Origin: Mercurialis annua
Taxonomy: Eukaryota; Streptophyta; Magnoliopsida; Malpighiales; Euphorbiaceae
Direction: 5' to 3'
Length of the DNA stretch: 64,000 nt
NCBI RefSeq assembly: GCF_937616625.2
Contig: NC_065576.1
Span: 1,800,501-1,864,500 of the forward strand
Shown: piece after piece, positions 20,338 through 32,200 of the stretch
Position numbering within the stretch: the first letter of the stretch is position 1
How the letters are laid out: every line of letters begins with the position of its first letter
Notes under the pieces: generated by a model
Database searches by the model: none
The model's input: only the letters and a program-made list of their open reading frames with translations
Told to the model about the DNA's origin: nothing
Made by a program: the position numbers and the translations under genes

Positions 20338-20979
20338 ATGGCATCACGTAATCAAATTCTGAATGCTGCATTATTATTTCTGTTCGTGCTATCGTTTCAA
20401 ATCTTGCCCACATCACAAAAACGTTTAGCTCCACGACATTATAAAATAATGTCTCGTCAACCGGTGCATCGAGATGTTGCGAACATAGAAATTGATAAAA
20501 TTGCAAAAGCTTTATGGGATTCAGGCTACAAAATCATGTCGTCGATTATCAAGCAAGAACTACGTTACGTAGTAATTCTAAACGGATATCATTGTAATAT
20601 TGGTTATGGTTATGAGAATAACATACTGCGTGTGTATAAAAACAATAGTTATACTTTATTTGCTCCTCGTGATGAAGTGATCCATATAGATAATGGAATG
20701 GAACTCGAGTCTCAAATTGTTATGTCGAAAGTCGATAAAGAATCTTTTGATTCGGGATTATTTTCTAAGGGTTCTGAATTGATCACTGTCCATCTTGATA
20801 TTTCTCAGTTTGAGGGACGTTTGGATGGTGATTTTGATGATCATAGACGGAAACTTACGATCAGTGAAGTTCCGGAGACGGGTTATCCTTCTATCAATGA
20901 TGTTAAGATCAGAGATTGGAATATTTACGACGATGGGAATTTTCTTGTTCATGGTGTGGATGATATTTTTAAGATATGA
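20338..20979 (+). CDS. Single-domain FAS1 (fasciclin-like) protein, plus-type, pair 3
   Basis: An intron-less 213-residue protein beginning MASRNQILNAA, with a signal peptide ending near ILPTSQ. The FAS1-like domain contains IDKIAKALWDSGYKIMSSII, YTLFAPRDEVI (H1 motif) and DWNIYDDGNFLVHGVDDIF (H2-type end). It is the longest plus-type member. A Tyr/Asn-rich insertion precedes the H1 motif and an Asp/Arg-rich insertion follows it. Its minus-strand partner is frameshifted. Predicted extracellular; no ligand or partner can be inferred. Confidence 0.84.
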   Translation: MASRNQILNAALLFLFVLSFQILPTSQKRLAPRHYKIMSRQPVHRDVANIEIDKIAKALWDSGYKIMSSIIKQELRYVVILNGYHCNIGYGYENNILRVYKNNSYTLFAPRDEVIHIDNGMELESQIVMSKVDKESFDSGLFSKGSELITVHLDISQFEGRLDGDFDDHRRKLTISEVPETGYPSINDVKIRDWNIYDDGNFLVHGVDDIFKI

Positions 20980-21839
20980 AAGGCAATTTTTGATTGATTG
21001 TTCATTGTGAGTTTTTTTATGTTCTTGTTATTTATTGAAGAAATTTTAGTTTCTTTTAGATCGTATCGTTATGTTGTTTCAGATGAGCATTATAAAAGGA
21101 TTTACAAATCTGTTGTTTGTTTGTTGTGTATCTGTGTTTATATATATCTTCATGAACTTAGTTCGCCGCGTAAATAAATTATATTTATTAAATGGTTAAT
21201 CGGATTTAATACCGCCACGTATCATGGATGGTTCACAATACTATGCAAGTATTTGTAACGAATCTGACTACAAAATATTAGGCAGAAACTGAAATCAACA
21301 TAATTACAATATGTCATATGTAATTCTATTCGAGTCTGTTTATTTTAGTGTCTTGTCGGCTTCACAGTGCAAGTTCTCAGTTCATAAGACTTGTGATATT
21401 TTAACGAATTCTGCAAACAAAGCAAATAAAGAATGAAGTCAATAAAAGTTAGTCGATTTCTTTATTGAAATCATATTTTAAATTAGGCTCATCCGGTGCA
21501 TGATTATTGCAGGGGTCAATGAGCTATCAGTATGCAGCCTTAGCTCCGGAATTCGAGTTCAAATGAAATTTTTAATATTTAAATTCGGTTCATATTGATT
21601 TTTCGAATATATATATATAAATCTAGTTTTAGTCTCAATGGACAAGATATATCATGGTAAAAGAATGACCAATAGTACATCCTTAAACTTGAGTTTTAAA
21701 TTTAAAATTTAGTAAGTGTTTTTAAGTAATTGATTTATTTAATATATTTATACCACATATCACGTTATTAATGGATAGTGTATAATTCGACGTGGTAAAA
21801 TAAGTTTATCTTATGAAAAATAAAATTCTTGAAAGCATC
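20980..21839. other. Intergenic DNA
   Basis: 3' flank of the FAS1 gene, then mixed AT-rich DNA. At about 21485-21575 there is a small segment with GAATTCGAGTTCAAATG, which faintly resembles a Pol III B-box. It could be a SINE relic, but no A-box or duplication was convincing. No gene seen. Confidence 0.4.
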
Positions 21840-22193
21840 TTACCCGGAGCAATTCTTGTTGACAGAAATGGGGAAGCTGAGATGTACGTTACACTTATAT
21901 GGAAGAGCATTAATATTAGCAAGAAGAAAAGGAGGGTCATCAATGGCGGCAATAAACTCGATACACTGACAAATCTTCTGCGCGTCGCGGTTCTGCTGAG
22001 CTAACCTGTTAAGCTCCTGAACCCCGGCACAGCATGTCCACGTTGGTTCGCTCACATGCCCGTCGATAAACCCTATACATGAACCAAAATATATGATCAC
22101 ATTCAAACAGTCTATGAAATCTTGAATCAGAAGAGGCGTAGCTGAGCTTGAAATCACGAGAATGATCGTTAGAGTCGCGATCAGACGAGTCAT
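21840..22193 (-). CDS. nsLTP-like eight-cysteine secreted protein
   Basis: An intron-less 117-residue protein and the most diverged of the three LTP-like paralogues. The signal peptide is at about residues 1-19. The eight-cysteine motif is C29, C39, C54-C55, C75, C77, C101 and C115 (spacing 9, 14, 0, 19, 1, 23, 13). It shares KICQCIE and NVHLSFPIS with the other copies but lacks their basic KKGPKK stretch (here NRDAQK), so its mature form is much less basic. Secreted and probably disulfide-stabilised. It marks the right edge of the LTP cluster, with the whole FAS1 array between it and the other two. Confidence 0.86.
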   Translation of the reverse strand: MTRLIATLTIILVISSSATPLLIQDFIDCLNVIIYFGSCIGFIDGHVSEPTWTCCAGVQELNRLAQQNRDAQKICQCIEFIAAIDDPPFLLANINALPYKCNVHLSFPISVNKNCSG

Positions 22194-24007
22194 TTTACGA
22201 GTTGTGAGGTTGAATTTGAGTCAGAATTAATGGTTGGTCATGACTCGGTATTTATCTGAGGTTTAAGGAGAAATTAGTTAGTTGATAGTTAGCTAAACGA
22301 CATGTATTTGTCATGTTGTATAAATTATTGGCTATCGTTTTGTATTATTGGATTTTAAGGGAGCTCATTACTTGTGTTACTAATGAGCATTTCAATAATT
22401 CAACATGATAAGAAAATGATTGGATCAATTAAGGTTTATAAGAATATATGCCGAGAGTCATCCATTTTTTGTGAATCCAAAAGTGATTAATTAATATCAG
22501 CCGGTCGGGATGGAGCAATTTTAAAAGCAATATTAAAAATCTCATAGAGGAATTTTATCACCTTGACGGTCTTATCTGGCTCGATCCGATTTAGTTGGAA
22601 CAATGACTCTAAATCAAATTGTACCTGTATCCTCCGCTTACTAGACAGAATATCGAATTTATTAAAACAAAAGGAGTAATTTATAAAATTATCATACTTA
22701 TTTTTATTTACTATAGTAATAATTTTCTCGTTTTTCAATGCTTTCAACCATATTAATAAAAGTATTTATAAAAATTAAACATTCATATGATAAATTATGC
22801 ATATAACTTAGGACAATGAAAATAAAAATAATGCGTATAAATTTAAAACAGAGAGAGTAATTAGCCAACTATAATTAGTTAGATGATCATCAACATAAAC
22901 TTATCATAAGTTAAACCAATCATTAAATATCACAGAATAAATGATATGGTTGTGTAATTTCTTCCAAACTTGAACTAAAATTCAATTCTAAATTATTTTG
23001 GATCATGAAATTAATCATCTAGATCGAACTTAAATTTCGGTTTCTCGGCTTTTTAGATCGTGTTTTTTTTTTGTTTTAACCTCGGTTCATCATGGACCAC
23101 TCACATAAAAACTTTGTTATATCGTGTAGGCTTTCATTGAAAATTACCTAACCTTTTTAATTTATTTAGTATGTCCAAACTTTTAAAATACTTAATTTTG
23201 ACTTATTTTTTAATTTTTAATTCCAACTGTGATTATTTGTTTAAACTGAAATGAAAAAAAAGTTTCAAATATATTATCATATTGCTTATTGTTTGGACTT
23301 TTTATAGTAAAAAAAATTGAAATAATGTGAAGCAATATAAATAGCATATATGATCTTTTCTCCAATCTAATTCGAACAAATGGCTGAAAAGTGAAAAATA
23401 AACTAAAATTGACAATTTTAGAAAGTTTGACTAAAAATAAAAGCAAAATCAAAAAGATGAGATATTTTTAAATGGTCAAACTAGTTGTATAATTCAGTCA
23501 TATGAAAAATATGTCTTTTTCATGGACCGTAAATTATATGTCTAAAAAGAAAAATACATCGACAGACCTAGTTCAACAAATAAAAATTGTAAATATTTGT
23601 TATTATAATATGACACGTATTGAATAAAGTTAGCAATTAAATTAAATATTACATTAAATAATGATCGTTTAATTAGATTAAAAACTCTTTAATTGAAATT
23701 GACTGGTTAATTAATTTTATTCGATAAGGTCTTATGTAGTCAAAAATGGGATGGTTCACAAGTGTTGAATTAAATTTATGTAAGAATTTTGAAAAAAATA
23801 AAATTTTTATAGTTTTAAAACTATATATTTAATTAAGTAAAAAATTTATTAATATCATAGAATCAATTTATTTGTCTCCCAAATGCTAAAAAGTCCCCCT
23901 CAATCATAAAAGAAAAACTAGATCAATAAATGATAATGCCACCTAAGAAAATGATACTGATGGCTTAAAACGACAGCGTTTATACGCGGGTAGACCACCC
24001 TGAGATA
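22194..24007. other. Intergenic DNA between the accessory cluster and TPX2
   Basis: AT-rich DNA. I found no credible gene, RNA or element ends. Open frames at 22487-22747 and 23210-23452 have no signal peptide, domain or sensible composition. Confidence 0.55.
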
Positions 24008-24086
24008 TAGCCGTTAGAGAGAAGGGACGCCTCACACACTTCTACCTGGCCGTTGGTCACTAAATTCAAAAAAATCGACCGTTATA
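24008..24086 (-). promoter_or_regulatory. Cluster of MSA-type mitotic (MYB3R) motifs upstream of TPX2
   Basis: Three AACGG cores lie within 80 bp, about 160-240 bp upstream of the TPX2 start, all on the minus strand. 24018-24008 reads TCTAACGGCTA, a perfect match to the MSA consensus (T/C)C(T/C)AACGG(T/C)(T/C)A. 24057-24047 reads ACCAACGGCCA (one end mismatch). 24086-24076 reads TATAACGGTCG (core only). MSA elements are bound by three-repeat MYB factors and drive G2/M expression, which fits the role of TPX2. Confidence 0.75.
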
Positions 24087-24246
24087 CCGACCCCCTTTAC
24101 TCTTCTTCTTCTTCTTTTCTAACGTTACAGTTCTCCAGCGCTAAAAAAAACACACACACAAGTCCAAATAACATTACTCGTCAACATTAAAACTCAACAA
24201 TTTTCTCTCTGTTTTTCCTCTGACTAAAACTAAATCTCAACTGATC

Positions 24247-27200
24247 ATGGCGATTGAAGAATCCAACGGCGGAGATGCAACGACGGTGATAGACGAAGCA
24301 TATGAGTTTTCAGCACCGCGGTTCTTTGATTTTATGAAAGATGAGACAGTTGAAGAGATGCGTAAAGCCGAATTGTGGTTCGATGATAAGGCGATTGGCT
24401 ATGCTCCTTCACGTAAGTTTTTCTTTCTTTTTTAACTTAATAAAGTAGTTTTAATAGTGTTATTAGGCTGTTAGTTCTTGATTACATTCTTTATTAGTGT
24501 AAATTAGGGTTTGATTGAATCATTTTGTTATTGTGTTGGAATATTAGGGTTTTTGAGAATTTAATTTCGTTTTCGATGAAATTTAGTGAGGGGTGAAGAG
24601 AGGAAATTGAAGATTTTTTGCTGAATTAAACCCTAGGTTTTCTCTTTTACTTATGAATTAATTGTGAAAATGACGGGACTTTGATGGAATAATTGATTTC
24701 ACTAGGGGTCATTTATTAGTCCCCACAAGATTCATGTGAAGTTTTTTGCTTATCAATAATTAACAGTTAATTAGTTTATCTGTGTTAATCTTTAATCATG
24801 CATTGATATTAAATCAAGCTTTTATTGATCCTGTTTTCCTCTAATTTTATGCAGCTTTTATGCCTAGAATCAAAACTGGTAGATCATTTAAGGTTGAAAG
24901 CCTGTGTGATTTTAGTGCAGCAGAGGAATCTCAGAAGGTAATTTTGCTGTTTACTATGGTGGTTTTATGTATCTACAGCTTAATTTTATGTAGTTTTCTG
25001 ATCAGAGAATTATTTTGTATCACAGGTCACTGAATCATCATTAGATTCAAAAGTTCCTAAGTCTCAAGTACAAGTCATGATACCTACAGAAACTGGGGAG
25101 GAAGAGAAAACTCAGCATGAGGCAAACAAAGAAATTAGTTCAAACATTGTCAATGTTTCTTGTGAAGACAATCAGAAAGAGACTGCTTGCAGGATCTCTA
25201 GTTCTATTAAAACTGAACACACTGCTAATAGAGAAATGAGCAAAACTGAAACTTGCTGCACACCTAAAGCTCCGGCGACTTCTCAGAAAAAGGAAGGCCT
25301 ATTAACCAATTCGAAGAAGCATCAATTTGCTAGAAATGTAGCTAATCTGGTTAAGAATCCATCCGCATTGACACAGAAGAGTCGGTCACAATCTTCTCAA
25401 GTTAAGGGCTCCAGACTAGCAAGTGTCCCAAGGTTATCTCTTTGACAAACTTTATGATAAGCTTCTGTTATTGGTATAACTTGCATGTTCATAGCATACT
25501 GATAAGGAATTGCAAATTTGTGTATTAATGTAGAGAGAAGAGTGTAAATGATGCTTCTGGGACTTCCATTTTAGCCCAAGAGAACCAGGCTATTAAGCGG
25601 CAGAAGCTGGAAGGAGGAAAGTCCAGACAGGTGACTAGTTACTGCCACGAATATGAATTACCTTTAGCGTTATTAGTCTTGCTGACAGTCTGCTTATTTC
25701 AACTTCCAGATTCTTAATGTTAAAGCTCCACAACCATTGCCACATAAATCCAAACTGGGTCTTACAAGTGGCAATTGCAATTCATCTGTTGCTAGCAAGA
25801 TGCAGAAGGAAGACAGAAAGGTCTGTTTTTGTGAATTTGCATATATTTGTGTTTCACTGTGAAAAGGCTAGGAACTGACTCGGCGAATGCTTTATATTTT
25901 CTTGATCTGAAGGTTTATGTTCGGGAACAACCAACAGTAGTACCATTTGTTTCAATGGCAGAGATGATGAAAAAATTCCAATCAAGTACCAGAGACCTTT
26001 CACTACCACAAATTAAGAAAAGTTCTTTCTCACATGTAATGAATGGCCCTTGCATTCCCGAAAGTTGTTTCATACGAATTCATTTTTCCTTTGTTTTCTT
26101 TTTCAAACATCTTTTCATGATTCAGGATGCTGCTGCTCTCCAGGGGAACCCGCCTCGACTCACATTGACAAGGCCCAAGGAGCCTGAATTTGAAACAGCT
26201 CAGCGAGTTCGCTCTGTCAAAATAAAGAGCTCTGCTGAGATTGAAGAAGAGATGATGGCTAAAATTCCAAAGTTTAAAGCTAGACCAGTAAACAAAAAGG
26301 TGATTTATTTTTTTCCTTTCTATGACTTTTTCCTTGCACCAATATATATTTTCGTCCATGTCTGACTGAAAACTTTTATTTGTTTTAGATCTTCGCTGCT
26401 CCAACATTGCCTGCATTACCAAGAAGTACCCCACAACTTCCTGAATTTAAGGTGAACCTTATGAATGATTTTTGTTTTGAAGTTAGCACTGTTTAATTTC
26501 TTATGCATATACTGATCCGTTTTTAAATTTCCTGCAGGAATTCCATTTTCAGACAGCAGCGCGGGCCAATCAGAATGTAGATTCAGCTTCAGTGGCCTCA
26601 ACAGAAGTGCCTCATCAGGTAATAGAGCAATCTAAAATGTGCTTATTTCTCTTTAACAGATAACTCATCCAAACAGAACTCATCCAAATTCACTCATTTT
26701 TCCTTTTAATTCATGACAGAGTCAGTGGAAGCCGAATCATCTAACCGAACCTAAAACTCCTCTTCTGCACACTACATTGAGGGCTCGCCCACCTAAGGTG
26801 AAAACTTCTTTAGAGCTTGAGAAAGAGGAACTTGAAAAGATCCCTAAATTTAAGGCAAGGCCTTTGAATAAGAAGGTACTTCTCCATCTCCTTACTGAAT
26901 ACCAAGTGGCCCTTTACATGAACAAACATTGGTTTCCAGAAGAAACTTAAAATCTTGTCTTCTACAGATATTTGAAAGTAAAGGATCACTGGGGATCTTT
27001 TCCAATTTAAAGAAACAAGTTACCACACCCCAAGAATTTCATTTTGCCACAAATGAGAGAATTCCACCACCAGCTTCTGTTGCTGATTTGTTTGATAAGG
27101 TAAGTTGATGAAAGTTTGTGCAAATTTATGCATTCATTCCATAAAAAAAAATACTGAAATACAGTTTCTGCTTCTGTTCAGCTTTCATTAAACTCAGAAC

Positions 27201-28494
27201 ATTGCCATGGCAATCCACTTCCAAGAAATACAGTGCCACATCCATTCCATCTCCACACAGAGGTATGTTTATTGTCCCTTTGATTGTCGGAAAAAAGGTA
27301 TCGAAAATTTCTTTGCGCTTACATTCCTTCTGCTGTTTTGCTTACAGGAAAGAGGAGCTGAAAAAGAAAGGAAATTTGTGATGGAGATTTGGCAGAAGTT
27401 TTTGGGGGAGGAAAGAGCCAGAGTTCCAAAGGCTACTCCATATCCTTACACAACTGATTATCCCGTGGTATGCATTTATTATTAAATATGTGTATCTCAG
27501 ATTATAAGCGTTTATGCAATCATGATGACATGGGAATTGACAACTGCAGATTCCTCAAAAACCAGAGCCTAAACCATGCACACAACCCGAACCTTTTCAA
27601 TTAGAGAGTCTAGCAAGGCATGAGGAGGAAAAACAAAGGGAAATGGAGGAAAGGCTGAGGATTGAAAAAGAAGAAGAGGAGATGAGGATTTTTAGAGCAC
27701 AGCCAGTTCTCAAAGAGTAAGCAAACATATTTTTAAATTTCACAGATTGAATGGAGTGTATGTGCTACTTAATTTTAGAGTTCTTCTGGTTTTTAACCAG
27801 TGTCATTTTTTTCTCACTTCTGACCTTATGCAGGGACCCAATTCCACTACCAGAGAAAGTGCGTATGCCCCTAACACAAGTTCAACAGTTCAGTCTTCAT
27901 GTAGATAACAGAGCTGTGGATAGAGCAGAATTTGATGACAAGGTTAAAGAGAAAGAAATCTTATACAAGAGATACAGAGAGGAGAGTGAAGCTGCAAAAA
28001 TGGTATGCAACTTTTCAGGTTTATACTTTGTAGCTGGCTTTTGAATAATTTTAAGATTAAACTAAAAAAATTGTAAATTGTAAATTGCAGATAGAGGAAG
28101 AGAAAGCACTAAAGCAAATGAGAAGGACAATGGTTCCTCATGCAAAACCAGTGCCCAACTTTCAAAATCCATTCTGCCCCAAGAAGTAAGCTTTTCTTCT
28201 TTATTACTATATTTTTTCTAACTTTGACATTCCATTATAGAGGGTGCTAAAACTGAACCAAACCGAATAACAAAACCAAAAAATATTACAAAACGAAAAC
28301 AGAACCAAACCGAGTCGGTTCCATTTGGTTTTCGAAGCAGAATATTACAAAATATATTGATTTGATTTATATTTATAATTTACAGATCTAAAAAGGGAAC
28401 TACAAAGGCAAAATCACCCAATTTGAGGGTACTAAAGAGACAAAGGATGATGATGGTAAATGCAGTCTCCAGCCCTGCTTCATGTATGAGGTGA
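24247..28494 (+). CDS. TPX2: TPX2, spindle assembly factor and Aurora activator
   Basis: Seventeen coding exons: 24247-24412, 24855-24937, 25026-25432, 25534-25630, 25710-25820, 25913-26035, 26126-26299, 26389-26451, 26538-26618, 26720-26875, 26968-27099, 27182-27262, 27348-27467, 27550-27716, 27834-28002, 28091-28185 and 28386-28494. All have GT-AG borders. Together they give 2,334 nt (777 residues), close to Arabidopsis TPX2 (about 758). The N-terminus has the Aurora-binding signature (Y19, FSAPRFFDF at 21-29, AELWFDDKA at 41-49). The middle has repeated KIPKFKARPxNKK motifs. The C-terminus is the TPX2 family domain (FSLHVDNRAVDRAEFDDKVK) followed by a basic tail. TPX2 is released from importin by Ran-GTP and promotes microtubule nucleation and Aurora A activation in prospindle assembly. 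Exon 6 uses a weak acceptor (CTGAAG), so that border is the least certain. Confidence 0.93.
28258..28345. repeat. GAACCGAA-type dispersed repeat in the last TPX2 intron
   Basis: The last intron (28186-28385) contains CTGAACCAAACCGAATAACA and, inverted, GTCGGTTCCATTTGGTTTTCG. This makes a small hairpin of the GAACCGAA/TTCGGTTC repeat family that recurs at 40567, 48697, 50031 and 61318. Confidence 0.6.
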
Positions 28495-29204
28495 TATGTA
28501 GACATGGGAGCTGGTGCCTGTTCAAGCACTCTTGAACCAACCCTTTTTTATTCTTTTATTTCCACCATTCTTGTAGCATGTTTGTACTTCAAATTTTATT
28601 CTTTCTTGTACACAATCAGATTTTGTTGTATAACAATATTGTTTCACTTGCAGTGGAAAACAATTTAACCCCTTAATTACAATACAATATAGTCCATCAT
28701 TTATTCTAAAGTTGAATCAGTTCTTGTGTTAACAAAAAATATCAAATCTATGCTAGTAAAAACAGCTGAAAAACTTAATATTATTTTTAGCCGATTACCA
28801 ATTAAGTCAGTTTTGTTAAAAAATTATTTTATTTGAAAAGTCAAAACAAGAAGTAAAATGAACCCCTCCTCAAAGGAATTATAGAAAGTTATATCCTCTG
28901 AAAAGTGAATTAAAAATGCAAAAAAACCAATGGAATTATACGATTCACCTATTCAGACAATTAGCCAAGTTTGCAGTATGAAAAAAAAAAGTTCCATAAA
29001 TCCTCTGAAAACTGGTATAAAACACATTAATCACACCCATAAAATCTCTATCAATAAAAAGTAAAAATACTATGTATAAAAATGGTAAAATATGATACTG
29101 ATGTGGAGCACTAAATGGAAGTCGCCGTCGATCTTTCTCTTCATCTGTATATACATAAAAACTCTATGCTTTTTTTACCTTCCCCTTCTCTTAAAATTAA
29201 TCTA
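28495..29204. other. Convergent intergenic region between TPX2 and RING1
   Basis: Holds the two 3' UTRs. The TPX2 side has several AATAAA-poor, T-rich downstream elements. No additional gene seen. Confidence 0.5.
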
Positions 29205-32200
29205 CTAGGCCTCCTTCTGCCGATATGCTAGAATCTGCATCAGACAAAAAGTACAGAACATCGAAAAGAAATTGTAAGCTCATTGGCCGGTTTGCAGATG
29301 AAAGTTTTACTAGCACTCACCAGATGATCTTTGATGGGGTTGCAGTTGGATTTAAGACCTGCCAAAGTTTCTTGCCCTTTCAAAATTTGAAGCTCCTCCA
29401 TTGAAATGGGAGGATGTAGCGTAGATAGTTTGTCGTCAACCTTATGCGCCCCCTTAACTAATAAAATTTGAACATCTTCAGCTTGCAAAGTTGTTCGATG
29501 AGCAACATACTGCATGCATAGTAGAGTTAGAAAATCAGGTAATGCAGGCATCGATTTGAGTTTCAAAGACAAACCTTCCATCCTTCCATTACTAACACGA
29601 CACAATTTATTTTATTTTATTTCTTGCTAATTTTATGCTAGTTTAATGTTTTGATTGTAGTGCTCCAACCTCTTTACTTACAATTGCATTTTATAAGTAA
29701 ATTAAGCTACTGCAATTTTGGATAAGGTGATGATGGCATAGAAATCTTACTTCACATAGATGTTTGACGGACAAACTGGGGCGACAACAAAGATAAGGAT
29801 GCTCCATACTCGGAGCATTTTGTTTCTCCAAAGAAACAAGGACGAGATGAACGTCTAACTGCAGACATAAAAAAAAGGGCTTCAACTTGATAGAACATAT
29901 AAGTGCAACTAAGACTCTAAATACATAAAGAAGAGGGACCACAGAATGTGACATTCCAAGCTGCAAAACATATTAACTTTTTTTCCAATCAAACCTCAGC
30001 TGCTATTTCAGACACTCTCTAGGTTTCAAACAAGAATGCATTTGTCGACAAGTCTATACAGTATAACCCACCCGGAATTCCTCACCCACTTTCAAAGGTT
30101 TGTCCCCTAATGATAGCAAATAAATAGTGTTTGTTGCTTTTTGATTTTGTTTGTGTAATTAGTGCTCTTTGATTTGGAGCTTTTAATATAATCTCGGTAT
30201 CTTTTACCAAAAAAAAAAATCCAGTCCATTGCACATGCAACCACACATACCTCATCATTTTTTTCATCTAATCCCCTGAGATAGTCTACCAGCCGGGATA
30301 AGCGAGTGCTTCGGGTATTCTTATTGTTGCAACTACTAGCATTACCATGCCGTGTATTACTTCGAGCACCACCCCTGCCCCAAGCAAGCATTTCTGTACT
30401 CCAAACAAGGCCTGGAGATATTCCTCTGTTCTCTCTTCCTGCTTCTAATTCATTTTCATTGAATCCACCTTCAGGGTTTGAAGCTGACGAAGAAGGTTGA
30501 GAGGGTCGAATACCCGTACGTCTCTTCTGCCTGCGGTGCCTCACTTCTGTGGAGCGCTCATCAGTAGAAGATGAATCCTTGCCTCCATTATCATCATTTT
30601 CTTCATCCATGTCTTCAGACATTAAATAATCAGCGCCTCGGCTGTTTCGTCTCCTCCTTGAAGGAACTGTCCGAGGATTGCGCAGTGATCTTGGCATAAA
30701 TGAACCAGTTGTTTCTTTACCTATCGCACGTTTCTTAGCCAGTGCTTCAGACTGTCGTTGAAATATTTGGGCAATGGAAGCTTGGATCTATCCAATAAAG
30801 CATTCAAGAACGTCAAACACAAGAAATTGCATATGCTGAGTTTATGATATTCCCATCTTGAAATATGGCTTTCTAATCTACTTATCATTCCTTGAGAACT
30901 GAATTAAGTAGGCCAACAATTTATATTTCCAGAAGAAGTGGGTGCTTTTAGAATCAAAATCAAAAACATGGATCACTGAACTCAAAACACTCATCAAATC
31001 ACGAATGTAGATACTAATGCAAAGGTAAACATATATACACATACCTGCTTATTCCGCGTCCTTTCCTCTTCATGAAAAGCCAATTCCTGGAACCAAATGC
31101 TCACTCAGAAGCAGTATAGCACAAAAATAAGAAATCAATGAGATAGATAATGTATACCTCCGCCTCATACTTGTCTATGTCTGGATACAAAGTAGCGATT
31201 AAAGCATCGTAATTTGGATCATCTCTCAAAGAGCGCCGACTTGCACAGTGTGTCCGGCAAGCAGGGCACTCATTATTCCTGCAATATATTACTAATTAAA
31301 TAAAAAGGTTTTTATTGGTCAACGTTTATTGGAACTACACTGAAATTTAACCTAACAACGACATTATTTATAATTGAGAGGTGACTCAGAATTTTTGTCA
31401 CATACCCAAGTCGCATTGACTTGTCAATGCATTCCCTGCAAAAGCGGTGCAAACATTCCATTACAGTCCGTGTTTTCTTTATGATTCCTGTAAAGGGGTA
31501 AGGCATTATTAAGACATTTTTCGGTGTCTGGCCTACTAGGACAAAACACGGGCAAGCAATATATGACATGAATACAGGCACTGCAATTTTCATCCCAATC
31601 AAAATCCAGAAGAAGATGACAAATTGAAAAACTAACTTAAATAACATATATCAAAAAGCAATAGCAGTATTATTGAGACACTAACCTGATAGAAAAACAA
31701 ACTCTCCTTTTCATGATACAGTGATAATTTTTAAGTCATAATGAACTTAATCATGGAATAATATAAGCTTAAGCTTATGTTTTCAATCGAAAACATTCAA
31801 CACAATGTCGGCTTCGCATCAAAAGACCGCAAGTTTCAGGCATGAGTTTCAAAGGCGGTCAAAATAACAAAATAAGTCAACTATATGATATTACAATTTT
31901 CATGATCATCTGGAGAATTTTCAACTCTAGGAACTATATCCTAGTGAACTAATCCAACTTTCTAAATCACATCTAGCAAATGAAAGCATCATAAAATGGT
32001 TCAAGAATTAGAATAAAATGAGAAACAATAAGTACCAAGACAAATTGGGCACTGCACGTCTTTACGAATTTCTGGCAGTTCCACAAAGACAAACCTGCAA
32101 GGTAACCAAAATCTTAATTCTCTCGATATCAACCCACTATGAATCAAGTTAGTAGCTGAATTCTACAGCCAAAAAGGTAACATGTCACTATAGCCTGCAA

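Noticed and set aside
21485..21575. Possible SINE or tRNA relic with a B-box-like GAGTTCAAATG
   Set aside because: No convincing A-box, cloverleaf or target duplication.
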